Source: Rhizomys pruinosus (lineage: Eukaryota; Chordata; Mammalia; Rodentia; Spalacidae). Taken from it: a DNA stretch of 64,000 nt. Positions 11,965 to 23,429 of this stretch are shown piece after piece. The notes under the pieces were generated by a model, which was not told the DNA's origin, did not search any database, and was given only the letters and a program-made list of their open reading frames with translations. The position numbers and the translations under genes are program-made. The stretch covers positions 527,263 to 591,262 of the forward strand of contig VZQC01008079.1 in the NCBI GenBank assembly GCA_009823505.1, in the 5' to 3' direction. Each line of letters begins with the position of its first letter. Positions within the stretch are counted from its first letter, which is position 1.

Positions 11965-12519
11965 AGCTTTTCCATGATGGCAATTCCCAAAGCAGTGTGT
12001 GGGTTGTGAGCAGCTAAGGGTAAAGTTGGGGAGTGGGACTTAGGGGCTTCCAAGAGCATTGGGAAGCATCGCAGGTGGTCCTAGGGCATCTGGATCCTTA
12101 GGGACCACATTTTGGCATTATAGACATCACCTGAGGGTGTCAGGAGACAACCATGACAGCCCAGGTGTCAGCTGAGCCTTTCTCCTACTGAACCCAGGTA
12201 CAGATATTCATGCCTGGGTCTGGAAATCAGTCAGTAGGTTAAGGGTGTTGTACAGTGGTTCTGTGAGTACTTCTCACCAGGTGGGTGATTTGGGGTTCAC
12301 CCCACTTGGATGTGGGGGACTTGGGCTGCATTGCAGCTGAAGCATTTGACCTTCCAACCCACAGGACCAGGAGTAACTGGGGCCCTCGGGATGCCAGGTT
12401 TTGCAGGCCTGGAGAGTTTGGGCCAGCTTGGGTGTTGCATGGCTTAGTCCATTGGGTGAACTGTTTGCTGGTTGGGTGAGGGGTGTTGGTTGGTAAGGTG
12501 TTAGGATAGAGTTGAGATT

Positions 12520-13931
12520 TTGGAGCCTAACTTAGCCACACCTGTACATCAACTAAGAAGTCAACAAACACCTGAAGAATATAACCAATATCACTGTCAG
12601 CTCCACAAACATGTAAACTTCACATTAGAACCACTCCAAACAGAAGTTATTCAAATGCTTAAAGCTCAACAAAAGAAAGACTCAGGTGGATCTCCACCAA
12701 ATACTAATACTCCTATTCAAGTACACTCTAATGAACGCCCTTTGGATAGAACTCAGAAAACAGATCTCAAAAGAACAATTATGAATACGAGTAGAGAAAT
12801 TAAGGAGTTGAGAGAATTTAAGGAGCTTGTAAAGAAGTTTGGGACCAAAAGGAAGGCAAGGATAAATTGAAAGAGGACAATGTTAAATGTGGAATGAATT
12901 TACAAAAGATATAAAAACACTGAAGAAAATTCAAGTTGGAATGAAAAAAGAAATGCAACATTCCACAAATAATTTGGAAAGGGTGGGATAAACTCTTAAT
13001 AATAGAATGGATGATGTAGAAAATAGAATATCAACATAGAAAGACAATATGAAAGAATTGGATAAATCAAGTAAAGATTATGAACAATTGAAAAAAAACC
13101 CCACAAGAATGGATGGGCTGGAGAGATGGCCTAGCAGTTAAGAGCGCCGACCGCACTTGCAGAGGACCCGGGTTCGATCCCCAGCACCCACATGGCGGCC
13201 AAGAACCGTCTGAAACTCCAATTCCAGGAGAACTCCAGTTCCAGGGGAATCCGACACCCTATTCTGACCTCCGCGGCATTGAACGACACGGGTGCACAGA
13301 CTTGCATGCAGACAGTACATTCATACACATACAGAAATAAAAAAAAAGAATGGAGTAACCACGAATTGTGGGATACTATGAAAAGACCAAATCTACAAAT
13401 TATAGGGATAGAAGAGGAAGAAAACTCACGGGATAATGATATGGTCCAGGTCTTCAACAAAATTTTAGAGGAAAATTTTCCCAAATTAAAGCAAGAGATA
13501 CATATACAAGCATTAGAAGCATATAGAACACCAAGCAGAAAGAACCAGAAAAGAAATTCTCCATGTCATATCATAGTGAAAACACAAGATGTTCAAATCA
13601 AAGAAAGGATACTGAGGGCTGCAAAAGAAAAACAAGTTACCTACAAAGGTAGGTAAATTAGACTTACAGCTGGTTTCTCAATGAAGACTATTAAAGCCAA
13701 AAGAGCCTGGTCTAAATTATCCCCGGTTCTGAAAGAATATAGATGCCAACCCAGAGTACTTATCCAGCAAAAATGTTTATTACAATTGAAGGAGAAAGGA
13801 AAATATTCCATGATATAAATAAGTTGAAAGAATTCCTCTCCAATAAATCATCCCTGCAGAGACTACCTCAAGCAATACAAAGAGTAGAGGGAGGGGATGA
13901 CTATAACCAATTAACATCAGAAAACAAATGA
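12520..13931 (+). pseudogene. Decayed L1 ORF1 (interrupted by a B2)
   Basis: The N-terminal part (12520-12870, MEPNLATPVHQL onward) is open. A stop and shifts follow, then a B2 insertion at 13114, then a recognisable RRM-like region (TMKRPNLQIIGIEEEENS) and a C-terminal domain (HIIVKTQDVQIKERILRAA, later FHDINKLKEFL at 13743-13931). It is an older ORF1 subfamily than the two intact copies and is not functional. Confidence 0.85.
13114..13345 (+). mobile_element. B2 SINE with 9-bp target-site duplication
   Basis: Complete B2 with the tRNA-like B box 'gggttcgatcc', a body with 'ccaattccaggagaactcc' and an A-rich tail. The duplication aagaatgga is at 13105-13113 and 13346-13354. Confidence 0.95.
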
Positions 13932-14236
13932 TACTACCATTAAGGAAATAAAAACCTAAGGTAAGAATGTACTAGAAAACAAAATGGAAGGAGTTTAATT
14001 CAACAACAGTTTTAAATATCAATGGACTGAAGTCTCCAATTAAGAGACAGAATAGTAGAATGGATTAAGAAACAAAACCCACATATTTTTTTTCTTGTCT
14101 CCAAGAAACTTACCTCACCTTTAAAGATAAATATTATCCCAAGGTGGAAGGAGGGTAAAGATAACACAAGTAAATGGCACTTAGAAAGGAGGTGGGGGAG
14201 TCGCTATGTTAATACTAGATAAAATAGAAGTCAATA

Positions 14237-15240
14237 GTTGTGGTTTGTGTAGGATATTTGATCACTAGGTGGAACATCTTTGGGGCGGATAGAAAGGCTT
14301 TTTGCCAGGCTTATGTGGTGCGTTTCTGAATATCTGGAAAGATTTGGTTGGCTAAAGCCTGCCCAGGGACTCGTAGGGTCAATTTAAGGTTTTTATTTTG
14401 TGGTGATGTGTTTGGGGGAACTTCCCTGTTTGGTTGGATGGGTATAAATTTTGCAAAGTTTAGTAGAAAATAAGATACTTGTACTGGATTGAAGTGGTCA
14501 AATGTTTCTAGAGTGGAATTGTATAAACATTAAAGCCAGTTTACTAGTGGTCTAAATGGGATTATATACACACAGGGTTGTGGTTGGTTTTTGGTCCATT
14601 CCTGGCTTGTACTGGACTTCCAGTTGTAGATTCAGATAAAAGGGGCATAAAGTAATGGGTTACCTTTGACTACTGAGAGATATTTTTTGGCCTCTATTAT
14701 GCAAGTGTTACTTTTGATATCTTTTCTGCTCATTTCAAGATAATTTGACTCAAGAAAAGCTAGGTTTACTTTCCTGAATTAGTGGCATGAAGCCCAGAAG
14801 GAGACAGTTTGGATAAATTTGGAAAAATTTTTCAACTTAATTCCAGTCAACAGACATATCCCCTGTTATTGGAAAACTATAAAACAGGATATGGGGTTTG
14901 GGAAAGTAAAGAGGCTACTTCTGTTTGTAGTAAATTATTTATATTTAAGATATGCCTAAAATGGTTTAAATTTCTCTTATCAGCTTTGCCTGCTTATCCT
15001 ATGGTGTTAAATTTCTTCCAGTCAATGTTTATGCAAGACTTCTTAGGCATTTTGTCAAGCTTTATCTAAATATGGTATAGTGGTTTAAAGTTCCAGATTG
15101 GTGTAACTTAACTTTTTGGATGCTTAATGCCCATACCTAAGGTCCATGCCAATTTGGTCAAGGAATTTAAGGACAATTTTGTTCCTTGCCCTCTGAGGTC
15201 AATTAGTCCCAAGGGATTTTGTTTGGGGGCAACTCTTCTT
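14237..15240. other. Unclassified sequence inside the half-L1 insertion
   Basis: About 1 kb of moderately AT-rich DNA without L1, B1 or B2 similarity that I can see. It begins TTGTGGTTTGTGTAGG, which could be an LTR-type or old-element start. The open frame at 14809-15069 (86 residues) has no motif. No confident call. Confidence 0.3.
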
Positions 15241-15257
15241 CCTTTCTTCCTTCTTTT

Positions 15258-15402
15258 GTCTTTTTGAGACAGGGTCTCCCTTTAGTCCCAGCTGGCCTGG
15301 AGCTCAATACATAGACAAGGCTAGCCTTGGACTCACAGAGGTCCACCTGCCTCTGGCTCCCCAGTGCTGGGATTAAAAGCATGATCCACCACACCCGGCT
15401 CA
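15258..15402 (-). mobile_element. B1 SINE
   Basis: Antisense B1: 'tttttgagacagggtctccc', 'agctggcctggagctc', 'gtgctgggattaaaagc', ending 'cacacccggct'. Confidence 0.9.
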
Positions 15403-16717
15403 TGGGGGTATCTCTTAAAAACATTCTGTAATTGTGAGTCACCAGGCTTCCTGTGCAGGGAGGTCTTGGAGATCCACCAACAGATCCCTAGCCAGTGTCC
15501 AGCCTAGAAAGAGGAAGCTCAACATACAGGAAAGTTGCCTTGTGCTCCAAAGGGAAGCCTAGTCTAGCAAGATCTGACCTTGTCCTTGGTAGATGGAACT
15601 GGTTAAGAATGTCCAGAAGGAGTCAGGTGTTCTCCCCTGAAAACCTGGGTGTCCCCTGAAGACCAGAACCTCAAATGACCCTGAGAAAATGAATTTTGGT
15701 CAATCTGGGATAATCGTGTGGACTTAAGCACGCAAAAGAAAGTGTAACCTAAAAGATAAATAGTCAACATATTTTAAAACCTAATAAACTGTCCCTCCAC
15801 ATGAAGTTATATGAAATAGCATTAAACAGGCATAAAAACCTTAGATCTAGGCCTTGATTAACAGAGTAGGGTCACCTGTAGCCAAAGGACAAGTCTACTA
15901 TTGTAATTAGTTAATGCTCAATAATAAAATTTCTTCTTTCTTTATAGCAACTATCTAAGTGGAAACTCATATCCTAATTATTAAAAAGCCTGAAAAGCAG
16001 ATTCTGAGTCCATATATCATGGCCAAAAGAACAGAAGGAGAAACTTTATAAATGGACACTTTGAAACTCCTGGCCACGAAATTCTAAAGGAATTTTAATT
16101 TAGACATTTGAATTCACCCTGTTCTTACTTCTCCTGGTCCTCTGCCTAGATCATATACCTAACTACTCCTGCCTTCATTTAGCCTTCAGGGGCACCAGTC
16201 AAGGATTTTTTCCCTCTATAGTTATGCTTGGGGATCTTTTAGATTGACCCTCTGAATGGGGGATACCATAGTTGTGCCCCCAACGTCCCTTTTTGGCATG
16301 GAAGAAGTCAGAGTTGTTGGCATCCTGATTCCTTTCTGGCAGTTGGGGTAACCCTTTTTGGAGGATAACATAACTTAACCAGGAGCTAGAAATTGATTAG
16401 GCAGTTTATGGATGAGACACCACCAAATTAACCTCACTCTTTCTCAGCTGAGAACTCAAGGCTTCCTGGACTAGCCAGTAAAACGCATATCCTTCTGTTT
16501 GCCCCAGAAGAGCAGGAAAAGAAGAAAGAAAAGAAAGAGAGAAGGGAAAAAAGAAAAAAAGAGAAGTGGTATGTACCAAGCCCCGCAGATTGATTATTTA
16601 TTTCACCAGAATAAGAAATGGAATTTCCACCCCCCTTTTGTTGTTTTTTTACTTGCTTTGTTTTGTTAATTTCATTTTGTGTTTCTGTTTTCCCATGAAA
16701 GGAAAAAAATAAAATAA
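15403..16717. other. Unclassified sequence, right part of the half-L1 insertion
   Basis: No gene or known repeat recognised. It contains a purine-rich stretch (16505-16570) and ends with 'aaaaaaataaaataa', acting like a poly(A) tail before the right target-site duplication. Confidence 0.3.
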
Positions 16718-17204
16718 TTAAAAAATCAGAAATAGCACAGATAAATTATTTAATAGTACATCAAGACTCTGGAAAAAGCAAGAACAAACCAAACCCAAAC
16801 CTAGTAGATGAGAAGAAATAAATCAGAGCAGAAATTAATGATGTAGAAACAAAGGAAACAATACAAAGAACCATTGAATCTAAGATCTAGTTCTTTGAAA
16901 AGTTATACAACAGACAATGTAAAGATCCAGGCAATCATACGAGAATACTTCAAAAACCTATACTCTACTAAGTTTGAAAACTTAAGCGAAATGGATGAAT
17001 ATCTGAAATCCTGGGAATCAACAAAGTTTAACCAAGAAGAGATTGACAGTTTAAACAGACTCATAACATATGAGGAAATTGAAGATGTAATGAAAAACCT
17101 CCCAACTAAAAAGAGCCCAGGCCCAGATGGTTACACAGCAGAATTCTATAAAACATTTCAGGAGGTTTTACAACCTTTACTACTCAAACTGTTCAAAAGG
17201 ATAC
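16718..17204 (+). mobile_element. Old L1 ORF2 fragment (after the endonuclease)
   Basis: Continues the L1 of 11225-11964. The frame at 16874-17212 reads [14 protein letters not shown] and [17 protein letters not shown], the conserved region leading into the reverse transcriptase. Truncated by an LTR. Confidence 0.85.
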
Positions 17205-17613
17205 TGTTGTAGTTTGTCTTCAATCGCTGTGACAAAACACTCTGACCGACACCAACTTGGGAAGGAAAGGGTTTATTTAGCTCATATCTGCTGGGTCACA
17301 GTTCATTACTCAGGGAGCCCAAGGCAGGAACTCAGGGCAGGAACCTGGAGGCAGGAGCTGAAGCACAGGTCATGGAGGAACACTGCTTACTGGCTTGCTC
17401 CCCTGATCCATGTCCAGCCTGTCCTCTTATACGGTACACAACAACCTGCCCAGAGGTAGCAACACCCGTAGTGGGCTGGGCCCTCCCATATTGCCCAACA
17501 ATCAAGACAATACTCCACAGACGTGGCCACAGGCCAGTCCAATGGAGCCAATTCCCTAATAGAGGCTCCCTCAACCCCGGTGTGTCAAGTTGACACTAAA
17601 GCTATCCAGCACA
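17205..17613 (-). mobile_element. Solo LTR, same family as 60-429
   Basis: Antisense copy ending 'gctatccagcaca'. The 5-bp duplication gatac (17200-17204 and 17614-17618) and L1 sequence on both sides show a clean insertion into old L1. Confidence 0.85.
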
Positions 17614-17618
17614 GATAC

Positions 17619-17777
17619 AAACAGGGGGAAATCTCCCAAATTTCTTCTATGAAGCCAGCATCACTCTAATACCAAAACCAGGTAAAGACACAACCAAAAA
17701 TGAAAACTGTAGACCTATCTCCTTAATGAATATAGATGCAAAAATTCTCAACAAAATACTTGCAAATCACAAGGGAG
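17619..17777 (+). mobile_element. Old L1 fragment, end
   Basis: RT-region sequence: 'cccaaatttcttctatgaag', 'accaaaaccaggtaaagac', 'atgcaaaaattctcaacaaa'. It stops at 'cttgcaaatcac'. The same fragment is at 24418-24570. Confidence 0.75.
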
Positions 17778-17799
17778 AGAAATGAGAGAGAGAGAAAGA

Positions 17800-17905
17800 A
17801 GAGAGAGCATTTTTCTCACTCCTATAATACAAACATTTGAGGGGCTGAGGCAAGAGTATTACTGTGAGTTCAAAGCCAGATTGTGCTCAATAACAAAGAA
17901 ACAAA
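17800..17905 (+). mobile_element. Old B1-like SINE remnant
   Basis: Diverged B1 pattern: 'ctgaggcaagagtattactg' followed by 'gagttcaaagcc'. Repeated at 24612-24708. Confidence 0.55.
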
Positions 17906-18394
17906 GAGAAAAGAATTCCATAATTATTTTTATTTTATCATTTTATTTATTTAAAACATTGTTCTATAATCAATGATAAAAGGGGTTATATATGAATTTT
18001 ATTCTAAATAAAGTCAAGTATTATGTTGAATTTGAGAATTCTCAGCTTTTTAATTGATATTAGTATAGAGTAGGATTAAACTTAAACAAAAGGCAAGATT
18101 ATTTAATCAGGTCTAATATGACTCAATAATATTTCTCTTCTTAAGACAGAAAACATGTATTTCTAATGAAGTATCACTCTTCGGAAAGAAGAGGTTTATA
18201 TTTTGATATAATGACGAGTTATTCATGTCTCATTAGGCACCATGTTTGTACATATTTGTTTTACATCTGACAAAACTGGTTAGAGAGGAATAGCAGGGAA
18301 GAGGAGATCAGCTGAGGCCAAGATCATGTAAAATTCCTATCCATGTGCATGTATGTTCTGAAGTCAATGAGTTGTAAACAAAAATAGGGAGGCA

Positions 18395-18975
18395 AGACGC
18401 CATAACGCGCCAGGCCAGTAGGATCGAAAGGTTATTCCTGGACAAACTGTCAGCCCATGAAAGGAAACAGCCAGAATTGACCAGAGTCCAAGTCAACAGC
18501 TCCAGAGAGAGTGGACTGTTTTACCTCTCATCCACCTGTGCCCCTTTTCTAAGCCTAGGGAACACAACCTGCGGAAGAGGGGGCGTGGTTTAGATGATAA
18601 GGGCCTGCGATTGGGGTGCATGGTGAAACATACAATAGTAGTCTGGACAAGATCAATATTTGATCAATTGATTGAACAAACAACCTGTCACCCCCCACTG
18701 GATGGTGGGGCGTGTAGGTGTTTGGGCACAACAGCCTGCAGATAGGTTTTGCATGACGGAAGCTTGTACTCATGGATTATCACTTATATCTAAAAAATGA
18801 AAAAAAAAAACTGGAGAAAGATGCAGGACAGTTATGCAGAATGCATAATCTGGGATGGTGGTGGGGGTGGGGGGGAGGGAAAGGGACAATAGCCTGAACT
18901 GAATTGGAAAAAATGTATGAAAAAAAAAACACAAAAAACCTAATTAAAAAAAAAAAAAAAAAAAAAAAATAAAAA
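18395..18975 (+). mobile_element. Poly(A) retroposon of unknown family, 581 bp
   Basis: Inserted with a perfect 14-bp duplication aaaatagggaggca (18381-18394 and 18976-18989). Ends in a G-rich stretch (about 18855-18890), then 'tgaactgaattgg' and a long A tail, so it was mobilised by L1. The same sequence in reverse lies at 53994-54554. Absent from the matching place in the other OR segment (about 25190), which keeps a single target site. The 3' end resembles L1 3' UTRs in its G-rich tract. The upstream 400 bp is unfamiliar. Confidence 0.75.
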
Positions 18976-18989
18976 AAAATAGGGAGGCA

Positions 18990-19195
18990 GAATTAGAGAA
19001 GAGATGCCTGGTAGTTAAGAGCACTGGCTTGCTCCTCGCAGGGACCCAAGTCTTGTTTCCCAGCACCCACCATGGTGGCTAACACTGTGTGTAACTCCAG
19101 TTCCAGAGGATCCAATATCCTTCCTTTGCCTCTGAAAGCACTACACACCTAGTACCAAACACTCAACACACATATAATAAATAAATTTATAAATA
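18990..19195 (+). mobile_element. Old B2 SINE
   Basis: Diverged B2: 'gcctggtagttaagagcact', 'cagcaccca', 'ctccagttccagaggatcc', ending in an AAATAA-type tail. The equivalent in copy 2 is at 25200-25402. Confidence 0.8.
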
Positions 19196-19540
19196 AATGG
19201 GGAGGAAGACGATATTATCAGCAGATCAAAAATGAACAAGTGAATACAGAATAAAGAAAGTTTTTTGAGCATATCAGTGATAGGAGGTCACTGGATCAGT
19301 TAGCTTATGATGCATAATAATCAAAAAGTAATTATAAATGATCAGTTACATAATAATTTTATAGTCTGGAATATGGCTTGGGACTATATTAAGCTGGATG
19401 CTACTTCTAAACTTGGGTCAATTCAGCTAATCTCAACTAGGACTCATCAGTGTGCAAATATCACTTATTAGGTCCACTTGTCTTTCCTAAGTGCTAGCTG
19501 GAGTATATTTGTTTGTCCACCATGTAGCCTTTTTTTTTTG

Positions 19541-19679
19541 GTCTTTTTGAGACCGGGTTTTCCTTTACTCAGCTGGCCTGAGCTTGCTCTGTAGACCAGG
19601 CTGGCCTTGAATTCACAAAGATCTGCCTGACTCTGGCTCCAAGTGCTGGGATTATAGGCAGGCGCCCCCATGCCTGGCT
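19541..19679 (-). mobile_element. B1 SINE
   Basis: Antisense B1 with 'tttttgagaccgggttttcc' and 'gtgctgggattataggcag'. The equivalent in copy 2 (25745-25892) is cleaner and longer by several bases, showing the small deletions typical of copy 1. Confidence 0.9.
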
Positions 19680-20003
19680 ACTCTGCAGCCTTTCTTCTTC
19701 ATGTAGACTATCAGTCAAAGATATTTGACTAACTTATATGGGGACATGGTATTTATAATATAGTGGATACAAAGTCCATCTGAGCATGCAAGTCACATAA
19801 GTATGTCAACCAATTCTACTAGACAAAGCAATTCACAAGGCCACAAGACCTCCCCATGTTCAAAGAGTAAGGAAATAAATTCCAAAATTGAAAAATGCAG
19901 AGTAGTGTGGTCATTTTGCAATTTACTATATTCACACATACAATGTTAAGGGAGTATCAGTGGAAGCATCTCAAGGATAATTAAGAAGATGCGTAGTTAA
20001 CAC

Positions 20004-20942
20004 TCACTTGGATACAGTAACTCTTTTCCTCCAAAGTATCCCCAGAGCCAATTTCATGTCTCTGTTCCTCAAACTGTAGATGAAAGGATTCAACATGGGT
20101 GTCACCTCTGTATACATTATTGAAGTAATTGCATCCTTAACTTGAGAATTATTTGAAGAATAAAAGAAATAAATAATTGTAAGAGTCCCATAGAACAAAA
20201 ATACTAAGAAGAGGTGGGAACCACAGGTGGATAGAACTTTGCAGATCTTCTTAGTGGAGGGGACCTTGAGGACAGTAAAACCAATGCAGACATAAGAACC
20301 CAAGATAGCACCCACTGACAGGAGAGTCAACACTCCACCCTCAGTGAAGATGACCAGCTCATTGAGGGAGGTATCTGAGCAGGACAACTTCAGGAGTTCA
20401 GTGGGATCACAGTAGAAGTGGGGGATGGCGTTGTCAGCACAGAAGGAGAGACAGGTCAGAAGGAGGGTGTGCAGCAGGGCATGTATACAAGAGAAGAGCC
20501 AAGATCCAGCCACCAATAAGTCACACAGCTCCTGCTTCATGATGACCATGTAGTGCAGTGGGTGGCAGATGGCCACATACCTATCATAGGCCATCACACC
20601 AAGAAGAAAGCTGTCAACGGATACAAAAAGTAAGAAAAAATCATTGAGAATGCACCCTTCATAAGAGATGGACAGGTGCTGAGTCTGCATGTTGCTGAGC
20701 ATCTTTGGGACAGTGACGATGACAAAGGAGATGTCAGAGAAGGCCAGGTTGGCACAGGAAAAGTACATGGGGGTGTGGAGACGACAGTTCATCCTGATGA
20801 GCAGGATGATGAGCAGGTTCCCCAGCACCGTGGTCAGGTACATGGCCAGGAACAGGGTGAAGAAGATGCCCTGCTGCTCTGGCTGGATGGGGAGCCCCAG
20901 GAGGATGAACTCAGACACACTGCTCTGGTTCCCCCTCCTCAT
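20004..20942 (-). CDS. Olfactory receptor, family 1 (OR1J-like), copy 1, locally altered
   Basis: Encodes 312 residues from the ATG at 20942 (MRRGNQSSVSEF), a seven-helix odorant receptor of the olfactory neuron membrane. It keeps MAYDRYVAICHPLHY, STCGSH and PMLNPFIYSLRNRDMKLAL. It differs from copy 2 in three tight clusters: PMYFSCANLAFSD versus PMYFFLCHLAFSD, DISFVIVTVPKML versus DISLTSVTIPKML, and EGCILNDFFLLF versus EGCISQMYFFLLF. At least the first two come from paired small insertions and deletions that restore the frame, and one residue is lost in the third. The first loses the near-invariant PMYFFL. It may be an assembly-damaged version of the same gene. The open frame extends 35 codons upstream, but family members start at MRR. 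Confidence 0.7.
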   Translation of the reverse strand: MRRGNQSSVSEFILLGLPIQPEQQGIFFTLFLAMYLTTVLGNLLIILLIRMNCRLHTPMYFSCANLAFSDISFVIVTVPKMLSNMQTQHLSISYEGCILNDFFLLFVSVDSFLLGVMAYDRYVAICHPLHYMVIMKQELCDLLVAGSWLFSCIHALLHTLLLTCLSFCADNAIPHFYCDPTELLKLSCSDTSLNELVIFTEGGVLTLLSVGAILGSYVCIGFTVLKVPSTKKICKVLSTCGSHLFLVFLFYGTLTIIYFFYSSNNSQVKDAITSIMYTEVTPMLNPFIYSLRNRDMKLALGILWRKRVTVSK

Positions 20943-21639
20943 GGTCCTCTTTCTGCTGGGAATGAAGGGAGAAGGGAATGTCAGAATCCTGAGATCCTCA
21001 CTTGGTAGACATAACATGCATCCTTTTCCCCAGTGGACTGAATCCAAATTTAGAGAAACTATACACTTTTCAGAATCTCAAATTGGCATCACGCTAAACA
21101 CAGAGAAGTTATTTCCCATGGGAACAAGATTGTCTTCAATAAAATAATGCAAATTATTCTTATATCACACATGTTCTCAAACATGTTTTCAGTATGGGAA
21201 ACTGCAGATCAAAATTCCCTCTTGGAGCACACATTTTTAAAACATTTATAGAATAATGAGCAAGAGCTACAGCTTTAATGAGCCAAGGACTATGGCTACC
21301 AGGAAGCTCAAGAGGGTCCCTGCCTTAGAAGTTTACTTCCTTGGTATCCTTGTTGTATGTCCCTAATTTTTCTCCCTAATCAAGTAATAACACTATTATC
21401 TAGCTATATGGATTTTGGTGAAATCTATGTTAATGCATACATCAGATCGCTAAACAAGGAAATATCCACTCATCTGACATACTATAGAAGGACAAGTTCA
21501 GGAGAATATCTAGAATCATACTCCAAGAACTCAGAGAAACAGAACAGTGGACTGAACCTCAGACCAGACCTGATTATTGGTGTAAAAAAAAACCTTTAAA
21601 CTCTTGGAATATCACAGTGCCTGAGGATATAGTGAGATA

Positions 21640-22080
21640 GTTCCTGGACCATGTGGATTAACTCCCTGAAAGCAGAAATTGTCATAGAAGCATTATGTCT
21701 TCATTACCTCTCTCTTTTTCCCTCACCCTCTCTTCCTCTCCCTCTCATCTATATCTGCACATATTCCCATCTCTTGTGTCCTCCCTTCCTTCTCCCATCC
21801 TTCATCCTTCCATCCTTATGTTGCCATCTCCTCACTTCTCTCTGTCTCTCCTCATACAAAGGATACTTTCATAGTAACTGACTTGAGAGTTTGCCCTAGG
21901 AAACTTCCCATACGAAAACCTAACAACTTTATCATGCTCTTGGATATTGAGAGCCTCATGCAGATTATTGTTAACCATTGGGTCCGGTTACAAAATTAGT
22001 TCCCGATGCTGTCACAGTTCCAGATGCTGTCAATATGGTCAGATGCCCTGCTTGTCACCATTCCATGGGTCCTACACATT
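21640..22080. other. OR upstream flank with a CT-rich stretch; no gene seen
   Basis: A low-complexity pyrimidine run (about 21700-21860) sits in otherwise ordinary sequence upstream of the receptor. Duplicated at 27856-28080. A non-coding 5' exon of the receptor could lie in this flank, but none is identifiable. Confidence 0.5.
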
Positions 22081-22096
22081 CATTCATTTGTGAGAA

Positions 22097-22225
22097 AATC
22101 CAGGATGGGTGTGGTATTGCAAACTTGCAATCCCAGCATTTAATGAAGCCAATACAGGAGGATCATGAATTTGATGGTGACATTAGCTACATGTTGAGTT
22201 CTGGACAAGCCCAAGTAACATAAAG
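22097..22225 (+). mobile_element. Old B1-related SINE remnant
   Basis: Has 'gatgggtgtggtattgcaaa' and 'caatcccagcatttaatgaa', a B1-like head with much decay. Duplicated at 28316-28440. Confidence 0.5.
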
Positions 22226-22247
22226 AGTTTTTCAAAATATGCAGAAG

Positions 22248-22395
22248 GTCAGGTGTGGTTGTGGCTATGCCTTTAATCTCAGAACTTGGAAGGCAGAGGC
22301 AGGTGGATCTCTGTGAGTTCAAGGCCAGCCTGGTCTATGTCATGAGTTCCAGGCCAGCTGGGGCTAAAGAGAGACCTTGTATCCAAAAGAAAAAA
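22248..22395 (+). mobile_element. B1 SINE with purine-rich tail
   Basis: Has 'ctttaatctcagaacttgg', 'ggcaggtggatctctgtgag' and 'ggccagcctggtctatg', then a long AG-rich tail to about 22500. Duplicated at 28466-28613. Confidence 0.9.
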
Positions 22396-23429
22396 ATGAG
22401 AAAAAGAAGGAAAGAATAAGGAAGAAGAAGAAAAAGAAAGATACAGAAACCAAGAAAAAAAGAAAAAAAAAAAGGAAAAAAGGAAGGAAGAAAGCGAAAT
22501 TAGTTCTGAGCAAATCTGAAACTCATTTAGGCTTTCAGAGTTACACCATGCCGCCTTCTTGATTATCTGCTAATATACATACATAAGATGATTCTGTAGT
22601 TTACAATTTACTCACATGTTTGCACAATCTGAAAATGGAAAGTGTAGCCATAAAATAACAATGTCTGTATAATAGATCTACATATGTTTGATATCAAGCC
22701 TTTCCTGGGCAAACCAGAATTTTCACTCAATAACTTATATAAGACATTAAATTGCAACATTTATGTGATTTAATTCCACCATTCAATAAACAATTATTGA
22801 GTACCTATAAAGAAGATTATTCCAGTATTTTTTTTTTCCATGTTCCTAGTGTGGAAACTGAGGTGTGAAGCCATGTACTTAAAGTCTTGTAGGCACCTGG
22901 TATAATATTTTCCCAACATAGAACTTCTGACAGATCTTTGAAGTATGGCTTGGTATCTTATCCAATCAGAGTTAAATCACAATTGGAGATCACATATAGA
23001 AGCCCAGGAAGTGGAATCCAGGGAATGGATATCACTCCAAGACACAGGTACCTGGTGAGAAGCCACCTTATGAGCAGAGAGGAGCAGAGGGGTCAAGTTG
23101 TCATCTTAGTCAGTGGGAAAGAAGAACACAGTGATTTAAACCTTCAATGAGATTGGACAAGCTACTTGCATTACTAAATCAAAGTATTGGAACTCAAGCA
23201 TGTTTGAAAGAAAATCCAGAGAGTCAAACACTCAAAGTTAATTGTTGGATAGGCAAAAAGATGAGCTTGATTCATACCATTTTCTGTGGGAAAGAGGCAG
23301 CTGGACACACACTTGAAATGAAGAAGGCAAGCAGCAAGGTGGAGTTTGACAAATGCTCTTTACATGAGTCTGCTTCCTCTGCTCTTGCCAAAGCAATCCA
23401 CCCTGGACAGGTAAGAAAAGAGTCACATG

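Larger units (their letters stand above)
11965..16717 (+). mobile_element. Half-L1-like insertion: L1 5' UTR, ORF1 and short ORF2 start, fused to about 2.5 kb of non-L1 DNA
   Basis: The host L1 is interrupted exactly here. Near-identical 'taaaaaaatcagaaa' sequences flank the insert (about 11949-11964 and 16718-16732), and host L1 resumes in register. The insert begins with a GC-moderate 5' UTR (11965-12519), then a decayed ORF1 (12520-13931) and the start of an endonuclease (about 13970-14236). It then leaves L1 homology for 14237-16717 and ends A-rich. The layout recalls half-L1 (HAL1-type) elements, which keep ORF1 but little or no ORF2. A later insertion into a truncated L1 is the alternative. 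Confidence 0.5.

Noticed and set aside
13131..13320. tRNA-like boxes in several places
   Set aside because: They belong to B2 SINEs, which derive from a tRNA, and are not tRNA genes.
20676..21147. Frames antisense to the OR (110 and 152 residues; also at 26902-27393)
   Set aside because: Opposite-strand shadows of the receptor coding exon.
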